The notes beneath the pieces were generated by a model, which was given only the letters and a program-made list of their open reading frames with translations, was not told where the DNA came from and did not search any database. Made by a program: the position numbers and the translations under genes. Shown here in pieces: positions 1 through 8,229 of a DNA stretch of 27,716 nt (position 1 is the stretch's first letter; the number at the start of each line of letters is the position of its first letter). This stretch comes from Acidithiobacillus_B sp049965315. GTDB taxonomy: Bacteria; Pseudomonadota; Gammaproteobacteria; Acidithiobacillales; Acidithiobacillaceae. The DNA lies in the NCBI RefSeq assembly GCF_049965315.1, contig NZ_JBMFWL010000027.1, positions 1 through 27,716 on the forward strand. The letters run 5' to 3'.

Positions 1-82
1 TTAGGGAAAAAGCCACAGGATACATTACCGTACCGGGACGATTCCAGGATGAGCAGTCCTCCGCGCTCCTGAGACGGCGCCC

Positions 83-100
83 GAGCGTTGCAAAACGCTC
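83..100. other. Short perfect stem-loop with a GCAA loop
   Basis: A 7-bp perfect stem (GAGCGTT / AACGCTC) encloses GCAA, a GNRA-type tetraloop. No T-run follows on either strand, so it does not look like a standard intrinsic terminator. It lies upstream of the promoter-like -10 at 147-152 and may be the end of an RNA or a chance palindrome. The rest of bases 1-304 shows no convincing gene. Confidence 0.3.
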
Positions 101-146
101 CCGCGTTGTAGCCGGTCCTTCGCCATCCGCCACCATCAAATTGTCC

Positions 147-152
147 TATAAT
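147..152 (+). promoter_or_regulatory. Probable sigma-70 -10 box for the operon starting at 305
   Basis: A perfect TATAAT lies about 150 bases upstream of the first gene of the + strand cluster. No good -35 hexamer is visible 16-18 bases upstream, so the promoter is either activator-dependent or not real. If it is used, the transcript has a leader of roughly 145 bases before the first start codon. Confidence 0.35.
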
Positions 153-304
153 GAAATTTGCATCGAGAGTGCGGGGCATCATCGGCGCCCTGGCGCTGGA
201 AGATATCGCCCATCCCCCACACCTGATCCAGATGGTGGAGATGTTGCCGTGTTGACCAGCGCACCTGCCCTACCCTCTCTGGATTCCCGGCAGGAGGAAC
301 GGCA

Positions 305-595
305 ATGGCCAAGGATGTGATCAGCGACTTTTCCCAGCGCATGACCGTATTGTCCCCCGAGGAAACGGACCTGGATCAGATCGTCAAGAAGATCGACTGT
401 AACCAGCAACGATGCTTCCTGGTCCGCATGTCGAAAAAGACCTACGACCATCTCTGTCTGCGCCTGGGGAACAGCCATAAAGCCGATTGTTGGCTCTCCT
501 CCCGGATCGAGGAGGTGGATACCTTGCCGGATCGCACGGTGGAGACCTATTTGCGCATCATGATGCGCTATTTGTCGGGATCGACCGGCCCATGA
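305..595 (+). CDS. Hypothetical protein, 96 residues
   Basis: I do not recognise this protein family. The product is small, probably cytoplasmic (no signal peptide or membrane segment), with three cysteines and many charged residues, and is predicted mostly helical by eye. The start is supported by a strong AGGAGG about 8 bases upstream of the ATG. It is the first gene of a same-strand run leading into the L,D-transpeptidase, acylase and GH3 genes, with a 64-base gap to the next start. It could be co-transcribed with them, but nothing in its sequence ties it to their chemistry. The good ribosome binding site and spacing make it likely to be a real gene. Confidence 0.6.
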   Translation: MAKDVISDFSQRMTVLSPEETDLDQIVKKIDCNQQRCFLVRMSKKTYDHLCLRLGNSHKADCWLSSRIEEVDTLPDRTVETYLRIMMRYLSGSTGP

Positions 596-659
596 CCGGG
601 AGGAAAGGCCCGTTGACCCGCGCAACCCCCAGGATACCCTGCCCATGGAATGGAGGCCA

Positions 660-1445
660 ATGGCAAAAACAAGGCAACTGATTATGGCGGTTGTGGTTTT
701 TGCCGCCGGTGCCCTACAGGCGCGCGCCGCCGATTTGCCTCAGGCTCCCTTATGGCTTCAGGTCAGCAGCGCGCTCGCGGCCATGCACTACCTGCCGGGG
801 CGGGTCGGCTGGATCGGCCTGCAGACCCGGCATTCCTATCTGCTGTGGCTCTGGCCCAAGGGGACCCCGGCGGCCCTGAAAAACCTGACTCCCGGCGCGC
901 CCTCCTCGCCCCTGCTGTTGGGAGCCCTGGATTATTTCGCCCGCGTCCACGGCTTGCCCTGGTCCAATAGCAGCCTTCAATGGGATGACCGGCGGAACCG
1001 CCATCGCCTCTATGCCGCCGTACTTTCCGCCCGGCGTTGCGGGGAACAGGCGCCCAAACCCTTCGTCTGGGTCGATGTGCGCAAATCCGAACCGGAAACG
1101 CTGCGCATCTGGGAATATCTCCCCCATGACGACGCGGGCCATTGGGTGTTGCAGAGCCTCGCCAATACCGGCATCCCCGGGGCGGCGACGCCCAACGGTA
1201 CCTGGCCGGTATATGCCCGTTATGCTTCGACGCGGATGACTGGGTGCTTTCCCCACGGGGAGTGTTATAACGATGCCGACGTTCGCTATGTGAATTATTT
1301 CTGGGATGGGCGGGCGGTGCATTTTTTCCCCAGGGCCGGCTATGGTTTCCCGCAAAGCAATGGCTGCGTGGAACTCCCTTTGAGCGCCGCAAAAATGGCT
1401 TTCGCATTGATCCATATTGGGACACCGGTAACCATAGCGCCGTAA
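660..1445 (+). CDS. L,D-transpeptidase (YkuD family), exported
   Basis: Probable periplasmic YkuD-fold L,D-transpeptidase, a cysteine enzyme that forms or exchanges peptide cross-links in peptidoglycan or links proteins to it. Residues 1-23 form a Sec signal peptide (basic start, hydrophobic stretch, cleavage after ARA). The catalytic region is near the C-terminus: His221 in VHFFPRAGYG and Cys236 in SNGCVELP, 15 residues apart as in the family. The usual SHGC motif reads SNGC here; similar S-x-GC forms occur in a YkuD subfamily with the same FPR/YG/QS context. The start at 660 is preferred over an in-frame ATG at 645 because GGAGG lies just before it and the signal peptide then begins correctly. 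The spacing is short, so 645 remains possible. It sits between the orphan gene and the acylase; substrate unknown. Confidence 0.8.
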   Translation: MAKTRQLIMAVVVFAAGALQARAADLPQAPLWLQVSSALAAMHYLPGRVGWIGLQTRHSYLLWLWPKGTPAALKNLTPGAPSSPLLLGALDYFARVHGLPWSNSSLQWDDRRNRHRLYAAVLSARRCGEQAPKPFVWVDVRKSEPETLRIWEYLPHDDAGHWVLQSLANTGIPGAATPNGTWPVYARYASTRMTGCFPHGECYNDADVRYVNYFWDGRAVHFFPRAGYGFPQSNGCVELPLSAAKMAFALIHIGTPVTIAP

Positions 1446-1494
1446 GATCCGCCAAGCGACCCACCCCTTACCCATGAACGCCAAGGATGATGAT

Positions 1495-3771
1495 ATGGTC
1501 GATAGCGGGCCCGAAGGAGATGGAAGCGGCAGCCGCAGTCCCGCAGCCCTCCTCCTGCGGATAATCAGCCAGTTGCCGGGGTGCGCTGCCCTTTTTCCAC
1601 CGCCCGCGCCTCTGGAGACACGACTGGCAACCTTTCCCCGCAGGGACCTCCCCTGCGAAGCCCCGGTGCGGATCCGCTGGAATCCCTACCAGGTGCCCTA
1701 CATCCAGGCCCGGAGCGACCGCGATCTGGCCTTGGTACTGGGGCTTGTCCACACCCATCTGCGCGAGGGCCAGCTTGCCTTGCTCAAGCGCGCGGCCCAA
1801 GGGCGCCTGGCGTAGATCTTCGGCCCGCCGGCGGCAGGGATCGACGAACTGCTGCGAATCCTCGATTTCGGCCGTGCGGTGGGTGGGATCATGGAGCGGA
1901 TGCCGGCGGACACCCATGTCTGGCTCGGCGCCTTCGTCGCGGGGCTGAATCATTACCAGGAGAAAGCCGGGCCCCCTCCTCCGGAATTCGCCTTATTGGG
2001 GCTCCGGCGTGAGCCCTGGACGGTGGCGGAGGTGCTCAGCATCAGCCGGCTCATGGGCGCCGATGTGAATTGGCTCGTCTATTTCACGCTCCTGCGCGAG
2101 GAGGGACGGCCGGACTGGCCGCGTATATGGGCGCGGGCGCGGGCGGCGGGCGTGGATTCCGCGACCAGCTTTCGCCGGTCAGGCGACGAGCGCGTCCTGT
2201 CGGCCCTTTTCTCGGGCCTTGGCCGTTCCGGGAGCAATTCCGTGGCCCTGTCTCCGGAGAAAAGCGCCAGCGGCGGGGCCCTCATCGCCAGCGACCCGCA
2301 CTTGGCCCTGTCCCTGCCCAATACCTGGCTTTTATTGGGCGCCCAATCCCCCTCCTATCATGTGGTGGGGCTCATGCCCGTCGGGGTCCCGGTCTTCGCC
2401 CTGGGTCGCAACCCCTCCATCGCCTGGGGCGGGACCAACCTGCGCGCCCTGGCGAGCGACCTCTTCGACGTCGGCGGGATCGATCCCGACAGCATCCGCA
2501 GCGAACCCTTCCTCATCCGCCGTCGTTTTTGCTTTCCCGCCCGGCGCATCCGCCGTTACACCCCCTTCGGCCCCATCCTCAGCGACGCCCGCGTGCTGCC
2601 ACGGGGTGAGAAGGAGCTGGCCCTCTCCTGGGTGGGGCACCAGCCCAGCGACGAGGTCACCGCCCTTTTGGCGGCGGCCCGCGCTCGCCACTGCGGGGAC
2701 TTTCGCGCGAGTTTCGCCGATTTCGGCGTGCCGGGGCAAAATCTGCTCTGCGCCGACAGCCGGGGCAACATCCTCCAGCTTCTCGCCGCCGCCATCCCGG
2801 ACCGGGCGGAGACAAGCTATCCCGATCTGCTGCGCGATCCCGCCGACCCGCACACCCACTGGACGGGGATCATCCGGACGCCCCAACTCCCCTATGCCCT
2901 CAACCCAAGGGAGGGTTATCTGGCCTCGGCCAACAACCGGCCGGTGGAAAGCGATATCCTGATCGGGCTGTTTTTCACCGACAGCGATCGGATCACCCGC
3001 TTGCGGGAGGTCCTCAGCGGGCAAGAGAAGTTCTCCCGGCAGGACTTGGCACGGCTGCAAAGGGATACCCGCTCCCCCGCCGCCCAGCGTCTGGCAGGGG
3101 AACTCGCCCGCCTCATCCGGGCAGCAGGACAAGGGGAGCGGATCGCCGCGCGCCTCGGCACCTGGGACGGCGACTACCGCCCGAATTCCGCTGCCGCGGC
3201 GACCTTCGAGATCCTGCTGTATTATCTCGTCCCCGCCCTCTACGCCGACGGACAGCGGCAGGCGAGCGCCTTGCTCGGCCAGTGGGGCTTCCTCACGAAA
3301 TACCTGATCCCCGACCTGGAGGCGTTGTCGCCCGCGCGGCGGGCAAGGCTTCTCGGTCAGGCGTTGCGCAAAACGGCAAGACGGGCGAGGCGTCATGCGG
3401 TCTGGGGTGACATGCACCGCCTGGAGGCGGCCCATTGGCTGGGGAGACTTCCCGTCCTGGGCAAGGCCTTCCGCCTGGACCGATTCCCCGTGGGCGGTTC
3501 CCGGGAAACTCCCATGAAAACCGCCCACGGCCTGGTTGCCGCACCCCATGGCGCCGTTTACGGCTCCCAGGCACGGCATATCTCGGACCTGTCCGACCCA
3601 GACGAAAACTACTTCGTCCTTTTCGGAGGCCAGGACGGCTGGCTCGGCAGCGCCAATTTCGCTGACCAGATCGGCCTATGGCGCCAGGGGGATTATATTC
3701 GCATGCCCCTCCGTGAGGAAACGATCGCGGCGGAGTTTCCCCTGCTCATGGACCTGGAGCCAGCCCCATGA
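1495..3771 (+). pseudogene. Penicillin acylase family Ntn-hydrolase interrupted by an amber codon
   Basis: The reading frame encodes a penicillin/acyl-homoserine-lactone acylase family (S45) N-terminal-nucleophile amidohydrolase, broken by one TAG at 1813-1815 (codon 107 of a 758-codon frame). Homology-like sequence continues in the same frame on both sides: GRLA before the stop, then IFG and FGRAVGG after it, as in the family's N-terminal region. The nucleophile Ser247 follows Gly in GSNSVALSPEKSASGG, the self-cleavage site. DPHLALSLPNTW and AWGGTN, also family hallmarks, are intact. The C-terminal end has GSANFADQIGLW. The start at 1495 is chosen for its AAGGA; an upstream ATG at 1474 lacks a ribosome binding site. 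A downstream fragment could begin at GTG 1879 (630 residues) but lacks a ribosome binding site and the first part of the alpha chain. No clear signal peptide is seen. It overlaps the GH3 gene by 4 nt. Confidence 0.8.
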
Positions 3772-5318
3772 GGCCCGTGAATGGAACGCCCCTCTTCCGC
3801 CTCTATGCGGAAAGGCGACGGCACCACCTGGAACAGCTCGATCCGGCCGCCGCGCAAGCGCAAGAGCTCCGGCAACTCGTCGCCCAGGCCCGCCAGACCC
3901 GCTTTGGCCGCGATCACCACTTTGAAAAAATCAACAATGTCATTGACTATCAAAGGCATGTGCCACTGCGCCGCTATGAAGATTTCCTGGCGGAGTACTG
4001 GCGCCCCTTTTTTCCGGTGCTGACGGACGTCACCTGGCCCGGCCGCATCCCCTTTTTCGCCCTCAGTTCCGGCACGTCGTCGGGAGCGAGCAAGGCCATC
4101 CCCGTCAGCCATGCAATGGTGCGCGCCAACCGCCGCGCCGCCCTGGATGTCCTTGTCTGGCACCTGGCCAGCCGCCCCCGCGGGCAGCCTCTGGCCGGCA
4201 AGACCCTCATCCTGGGTGGCAGCACCGCCCTCACCCGCCTAACGACCGGGGTGTACAGCGGCGATCTGAGCGGCATCGCGGCCAAGACCATCCCCTTTTG
4301 GGCCAAGCCCTATACCCTGCCGGGAAGCAAACTCGCCCTCCTCGCCGATTGGGATGAAAAGCTCGAACGCATCGCCGGGGCCGCCATCCACGAGCCCATC
4401 CGGGTGCTCAGCGGCACGCCCAGTTGGCTCATCCTCCTCTTCGAACGGATATTGGCCCTCCGCGGGGGCAAGGGGCCGGCGCTCCCCGAACTGGAACTGC
4501 TCATCCACGGCGGGGTCGCCTTCGCCCCCTACGCGGACCGTTTCGCGGATTACCTCCGCGCCACGGGCGCCGCGACGCGGGAGGTCTATGCGGCCAGCGA
4601 AGGATTCATCGCCGTCGCCGACCGCGGCCCCGGCGAGGGTTTGCGGCTGCTGCCCGACAACGGGATATTCTTCGAATTCGTCCCTGTAGAAGAGTTGAGC
4701 GCGCCGCGCCCCACGCGTCACTGGCTGGGCAATCTGGAAACCGGGATCCCTTATGCCGTCGTCCTGAGCAGCAACGCCGGCCTATGGTCCGACGTGATCG
4801 GCGACACGGTGCGCTTTGTCGATCGCCAACCGCCCCGCCTCCTGGTCACCGGGCGCCTCTCCTACATGATGTCCGCCTTTGGCGAGCATCTGACCGGCGA
4901 GGAGATCGAGCAGGCGGTCCTGGAGGCAGCGCGACGCATGGATATGCAGATCACCGATTTCAGCATGGGGGCCGAATTTCCCTCGGGCCCCGACACCAGG
5001 GGGCGCCATACCTATATCATCGAATGCGGCAGGCCTTTGCCGCCTGCGGCGGCCCGGCCGGCCTTGGCTGGACGTTTCGCAGCGCATATTGACGCCACCC
5101 TCATGGAACGGAATGCCGACTACCGGGAGCATCGGCGAAACGATGTGCAACTGGATGCCCCACGGGTCATCCTCGTCGACCCCGGCACCTTTGCCCACTG
5201 GCTGCGCGCCCGCGGCAGGCTGGGCGGTCAGAACAAGGTGCCCCGGGTGATCAACGACCAGGCGCTTTTTGCGGACCTGAAAGACCATGTGGCGGCAGTC
5301 CAGGGGGATCGTTTTTAG
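3768..5318 (+). CDS. GH3 family acyl-acid amido synthetase
   Basis: A 516-residue cytoplasmic protein of the GH3 (auxin-responsive promoter) family. These ANL-superfamily enzymes adenylate a carboxylic acid with ATP and join it to an amine, typically an amino acid. The phosphate-binding motif is SSGTSSGASK from residue 100, and the second nucleotide motif is YAASEG at 274-279. The third motif is GLWSDVIGDTVRF around 338-350. Bacterial relatives that I recall have Tyr where this protein has Asp342, so activity could be altered. Full family length and no frame breaks are seen. The ATG overlaps the acylase stop (ATGA), which implies translational coupling; GGAG precedes it. Bacterial GH3 substrates are mostly unknown, so an N-acyl amino acid product is only inferred. 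It converges on the HlyD gene with a 2-base gap. Confidence 0.85.
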   Translation: MRPVNGTPLFRLYAERRRHHLEQLDPAAAQAQELRQLVAQARQTRFGRDHHFEKINNVIDYQRHVPLRRYEDFLAEYWRPFFPVLTDVTWPGRIPFFALSSGTSSGASKAIPVSHAMVRANRRAALDVLVWHLASRPRGQPLAGKTLILGGSTALTRLTTGVYSGDLSGIAAKTIPFWAKPYTLPGSKLALLADWDEKLERIAGAAIHEPIRVLSGTPSWLILLFERILALRGGKGPALPELELLIHGGVAFAPYADRFADYLRATGAATREVYAASEGFIAVADRGPGEGLRLLPDNGIFFEFVPVEELSAPRPTRHWLGNLETGIPYAVVLSSNAGLWSDVIGDTVRFVDRQPPRLLVTGRLSYMMSAFGEHLTGEEIEQAVLEAARRMDMQITDFSMGAEFPSGPDTRGRHTYIIECGRPLPPAAARPALAGRFAAHIDATLMERNADYREHRRNDVQLDAPRVILVDPGTFAHWLRARGRLGGQNKVPRVINDQALFADLKDHVAAVQGDRF

Positions 5319-5320
5319 GG

Positions 5321-6409
5321 TTATGGCTTCTTTCCTATATACACATCCACCAGTTCGCCGGGGAAGAGGTTCATGTGCTCGGGGGGTTTGAACTTGAAGA
5401 GGATCGGCAGCACCCTGACGTCCACCTTTTCCGTCCGCTGGTCCGACAGTTCGATCTTCGGCGTCACGTAGGGCTGGATCCGGACGAACTGCAAGGGCAC
5501 GCTGACGTTGTCGAGGCCCCGGATGAACATCTTCGCGGTGATGTCCGCGGGAGCGGGGAGCCGCGGAACCAGGATCTCATCCAGATAGGCGCGGACCTGC
5601 AGATAGCCGCTCTTCCTGCCCATCACCACGACCGGATCCATCCCCTGCGTATAGGTGCCGTAGACGCCTTGCGGAGATGCGTAACTGCCGATGGCGGTGC
5701 TGATGCGCAGGACATCGCCGGTGACCGGCGCGCGCACGACATATTCCCGCAATAGAGCGTTATTGGACGCGTAGGTCTTTTGGGCGGCCTGATAAATGGC
5801 GGCCTGATTCCGGATATCGTAACTCCAGGCGCCGACCTTGGTCAGGGCATACTGCGCCTGTGCCACCTTGAGATTGTTCTCGGCAATCAGGACGGAGTTT
5901 CGCACGTTCTCCAGGGCAAGCGTGCTCACCGCCTGCGGATTGATGGCCATTTCCTTTTTGGTGATTGCCAGTTGCGCCTGTTGGTATTGAAGGCTGGCTC
6001 GGGCATATTCGACTTGCTTTTTCGCAATGGTAAGGGTTTCTTTCCGGGGTTCGGCGCGCAGTTCCTGCAGCAAGGCCAAGGCCGCCTGGGCCTGGGCCTT
6101 GTTCTGGGCGACCACCTCCTTTTGCACGGAATCATCAATGGCGAAGAGCGGCGTCCCCTTCGCCACCAGTTGTCCTTCATGGACAAAGATGCGGGTTACC
6201 CTTCCGGACACCTGGGGATAGATGTTGATGTTTTCCCCATTGGCCGCATAACTCTCGATGATGCCGTTGGCATAGATCCCGTTGACGTAGGGATTGTAGT
6301 TGGTGGCTATCGGGGGCAGGGGCGGCGTTTGCCGGCTGTATATATAGGCGCTGACCAGGCCGATGAGGATCCCGACGATGGCCAGCCCGAAAAGTATCTT
6401 ATTTCTCAT
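5321..6409 (-). CDS. HlyD/DevB-type membrane fusion protein
   Basis: Periplasmic adaptor of an ABC-type tripartite exporter, linking the inner-membrane permease to the outer-membrane factor. The 362-residue product has one N-terminal membrane segment (about residues 4-22). A first half of the lipoyl-like domain follows (VSGRVTRIFVHEGQLVAKG), then a long Gln/Ala-rich coiled-coil hairpin (roughly 95-215). The second lipoyl half comes next (VVRAPVTGDVL), then beta-barrel and membrane-proximal domains. The start is placed at 6409 because CGGAGCG precedes that ATG and the membrane anchor then begins at once. An in-frame extension to 6442 would add 11 unlikely residues. It overlaps the end of the ATPase gene by 11 nt and is last in the four-gene exporter operon. 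The family resemblance is to DevB/MacA-like adaptors; the cargo is not known. Confidence 0.87.
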   Translation of the reverse strand: MRNKILFGLAIVGILIGLVSAYIYSRQTPPLPPIATNYNPYVNGIYANGIIESYAANGENINIYPQVSGRVTRIFVHEGQLVAKGTPLFAIDDSVQKEVVAQNKAQAQAALALLQELRAEPRKETLTIAKKQVEYARASLQYQQAQLAITKKEMAINPQAVSTLALENVRNSVLIAENNLKVAQAQYALTKVGAWSYDIRNQAAIYQAAQKTYASNNALLREYVVRAPVTGDVLRISTAIGSYASPQGVYGTYTQGMDPVVVMGRKSGYLQVRAYLDEILVPRLPAPADITAKMFIRGLDNVSVPLQFVRIQPYVTPKIELSDQRTEKVDVRVLPILFKFKPPEHMNLFPGELVDVYIGKKP

Positions 6410-7091
6410 GGTTCGCTCCGGTCCCGGGGACGATTCTGCCATCTTCCATGCGAATGATCCGCGTCGCGTATTCGTAAATTCTGCTGTCGTGGGTGACGAT
6501 GATGATCGCCCGCCGCTCGTTCAAAATATGTTCCTTGACGAAGGCGACAATTTTCCTGCCGGTCTCTCCATCCAGAGAGGCGGTGGGCTCATCGAAAATC
6601 AGCAAGTCCGGCTGGGCAACGATGGCGCGGGCGATGGCCACCCGTTGTTGCTCGCCCCCGCTCAGCTTGTAGGGAGGCAGGCCTTCTTTTTCCGCCAGGC
6701 CAACGATCTGCAATGTTTGGCGCGCCTCCGCCAGACTTTTCTCCCAGGGCTCGCGCCGGAGAATCAGCGGAATGGCCACATTTTCCAGGGTGGTCAGCCG
6801 CGGAAAGAGATGGTAATCCTGAAAGACGAAACCGATGGTCTGGAGACGGAAACCGGCCAGGGCATCGCTGCCCAGTTTCCAGATATCCGTCTCCTTCACC
6901 ACCACGTCGCCGTCATCAGGGCGCAAGATGCCGGAGATGATGCTCAACAGCGTGGTCTTACCGGAGCCGGAGGGGCCGACGATATAGAGCATCTCGCCGA
7001 AGTCCACCGCGAAGCTGACCTCGCGCAGCGCATAGGTCTGGTTGGGCGCTTCGCCAAAGGACTTCGAGATATTCGAAGCGGTCAGGATCAT
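6399..7091 (-). CDS. ABC transporter ATPase, MacB/LolD/DevA type
   Basis: Cytoplasmic ATPase that powers the neighbouring FtsX-like permease. The 230-residue product carries a complete nucleotide-binding domain. Walker A is GPSGSGKT at residues 39-46, the Q-loop region is VFQDYHLFPRLT, the signature is LSGGEQQR, Walker B is LLIFDEPTASLD, and the switch His is in VTHD. The LFPRLT and TASLD contexts are typical of the o228/LolD/MacB subfamily. The start at 7091 (MILTASN) gives normal family length; an in-frame extension to 7205 would run into the permease gene and is rejected. It begins 1 base after the permease stop and overlaps the adaptor gene, so all are probably translated from one message. 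Confidence 0.92.
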   Translation of the reverse strand: MILTASNISKSFGEAPNQTYALREVSFAVDFGEMLYIVGPSGSGKTTLLSIISGILRPDDGDVVVKETDIWKLGSDALAGFRLQTIGFVFQDYHLFPRLTTLENVAIPLILRREPWEKSLAEARQTLQIVGLAEKEGLPPYKLSGGEQQRVAIARAIVAQPDLLIFDEPTASLDGETGRKIVAFVKEHILNERRAIIIVTHDSRIYEYATRIIRMEDGRIVPGTGANHEK

Positions 7092-7092
7092 G

Positions 7093-8229
7093 CTAGCCCC
7101 GGAAGACGTCAAAGGGGTCGATGCGGATGACTTTTCGAATGCCGATATAGCTGGAAAAGACGGATATGACCAAGACCATGATGAGGGCCAGAAACAGATT
7201 TTCATAGGTGACCATGGCGGCGTAGTTGGCTACCTTCAGTTTCGCAATACCGATCATGGTGGAGGACAAGAGCACGCCGAAGCCAAAACCCAGAAAGCCC
7301 ACGACCAGCGACTGGAAAACGATCATCTGGATCAGCTCGCCGCTTTTCGCGCCGATGGCCTTGAGCGCGCCGAAATGCTCCAGGTTGTCCAGGACGAACA
7401 TGTAAAAGGTCTCTCCGGCAATGGATAGTCCGACCAAAAAACTGATCAGGGTCATGATCAGGATGTTGGTGCCCATCCCGGTTTTGTATTCGTAGAATTT
7501 ATCATTGCGGGCGATGAATTGCTGATCGGTCAAGGCCAGGTAACCCAAATTCCATACCTGCCGCTCGATGGCGGCGATATCCTGGGTGCTTTTCGGCTGC
7601 ACCAGGATATAGGAGATCAGGTAGCGGGTGGAGGGCAGATCCTGGGTGGCGCGGTTGTAGGTGGTATACAGGGTCGGCAAGCCGAACAGGCCCGGCACCG
7701 AGGTGTGGGCCAGGGCCACGACCACCGCGCGGTGGTCGTTGATTTCAAAGCTGGTTCCTATCTTTGGACTATCCAGCTTGGCATAGTTGGCATCCTTGAC
7801 CATGATAAAGGCATTGTTCTTGTAAATATCCAGAATATTGCCGGAGATGATCGCCGGCCGGCCGAAGAGGCTGGCGTCGTCCAGACCGATGATGGTGGCG
7901 GACTGATAGGTGCCGTCATTGAGCTTGACGAGGCCCGCACCCACATACAGGGGAACCGCAAACTTCACGCCGGGGATGCTGCGGACCGCGTCGAGCACAT
8001 AGTCCGGGATGGGGATGCTGTTTTGCGGGGTTTCGACGGCGGGGTCCATTACCCACATCTTGGCGCCGACGTTCACGATGTTGGCCGCGGATTGATAGAG
8101 GATCCCGGAAAACATGGAGGTCATCTGCATCATCAGAAAGACGGAGAAGGTGATGCCGATGACCAGCGTGGCAAATTTGCCCTTGTCATTGAGCAGCAGT
8201 TTCAGGGCGATGCGGAGCAGACCGTTCAT
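7093..8229 (-). CDS. ABC exporter permease, FtsX/DevC type
   Basis: Inner-membrane permease of 378 residues with the MacB/FtsX/DevC layout. One membrane helix near residues 18-45 is followed by a large periplasmic domain (about 46-255). Three helices then fall at roughly 256-282, 303-335 and 345-368, ending in the cytoplasmic motif VIRIDPFDVFRG. The segment NLEHFGALKAIGAKSGELIQM is the cytoplasmic coupling loop typical of these permeases. It resembles DevC-like permeases of cyanobacterial lipid exporters more than the fused MacB protein, because the ATPase is a separate gene. The start overlaps the outer-membrane-factor stop (ATGA). Cargo is unknown; DevBCA and MacAB systems move glycolipids, peptides or macrolides. 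Confidence 0.88.
   Translation of the reverse strand: MNGLLRIALKLLLNDKGKFATLVIGITFSVFLMMQMTSMFSGILYQSAANIVNVGAKMWVMDPAVETPQNSIPIPDYVLDAVRSIPGVKFAVPLYVGAGLVKLNDGTYQSATIIGLDDASLFGRPAIISGNILDIYKNNAFIMVKDANYAKLDSPKIGTSFEINDHRAVVVALAHTSVPGLFGLPTLYTTYNRATQDLPSTRYLISYILVQPKSTQDIAAIERQVWNLGYLALTDQQFIARNDKFYEYKTGMGTNILIMTLISFLVGLSIAGETFYMFVLDNLEHFGALKAIGAKSGELIQMIVFQSLVVGFLGFGFGVLLSSTMIGIAKLKVANYAAMVTYENLFLALIMVLVISVFSSYIGIRKVIRIDPFDVFRG

Noticed and set aside
179..646. A - strand open frame of about 155 codons over the 96-residue gene and its upstream region
   Set aside because: It has no ribosome binding site or family-like sequence and overlaps a + strand gene with a strong AGGAGG.
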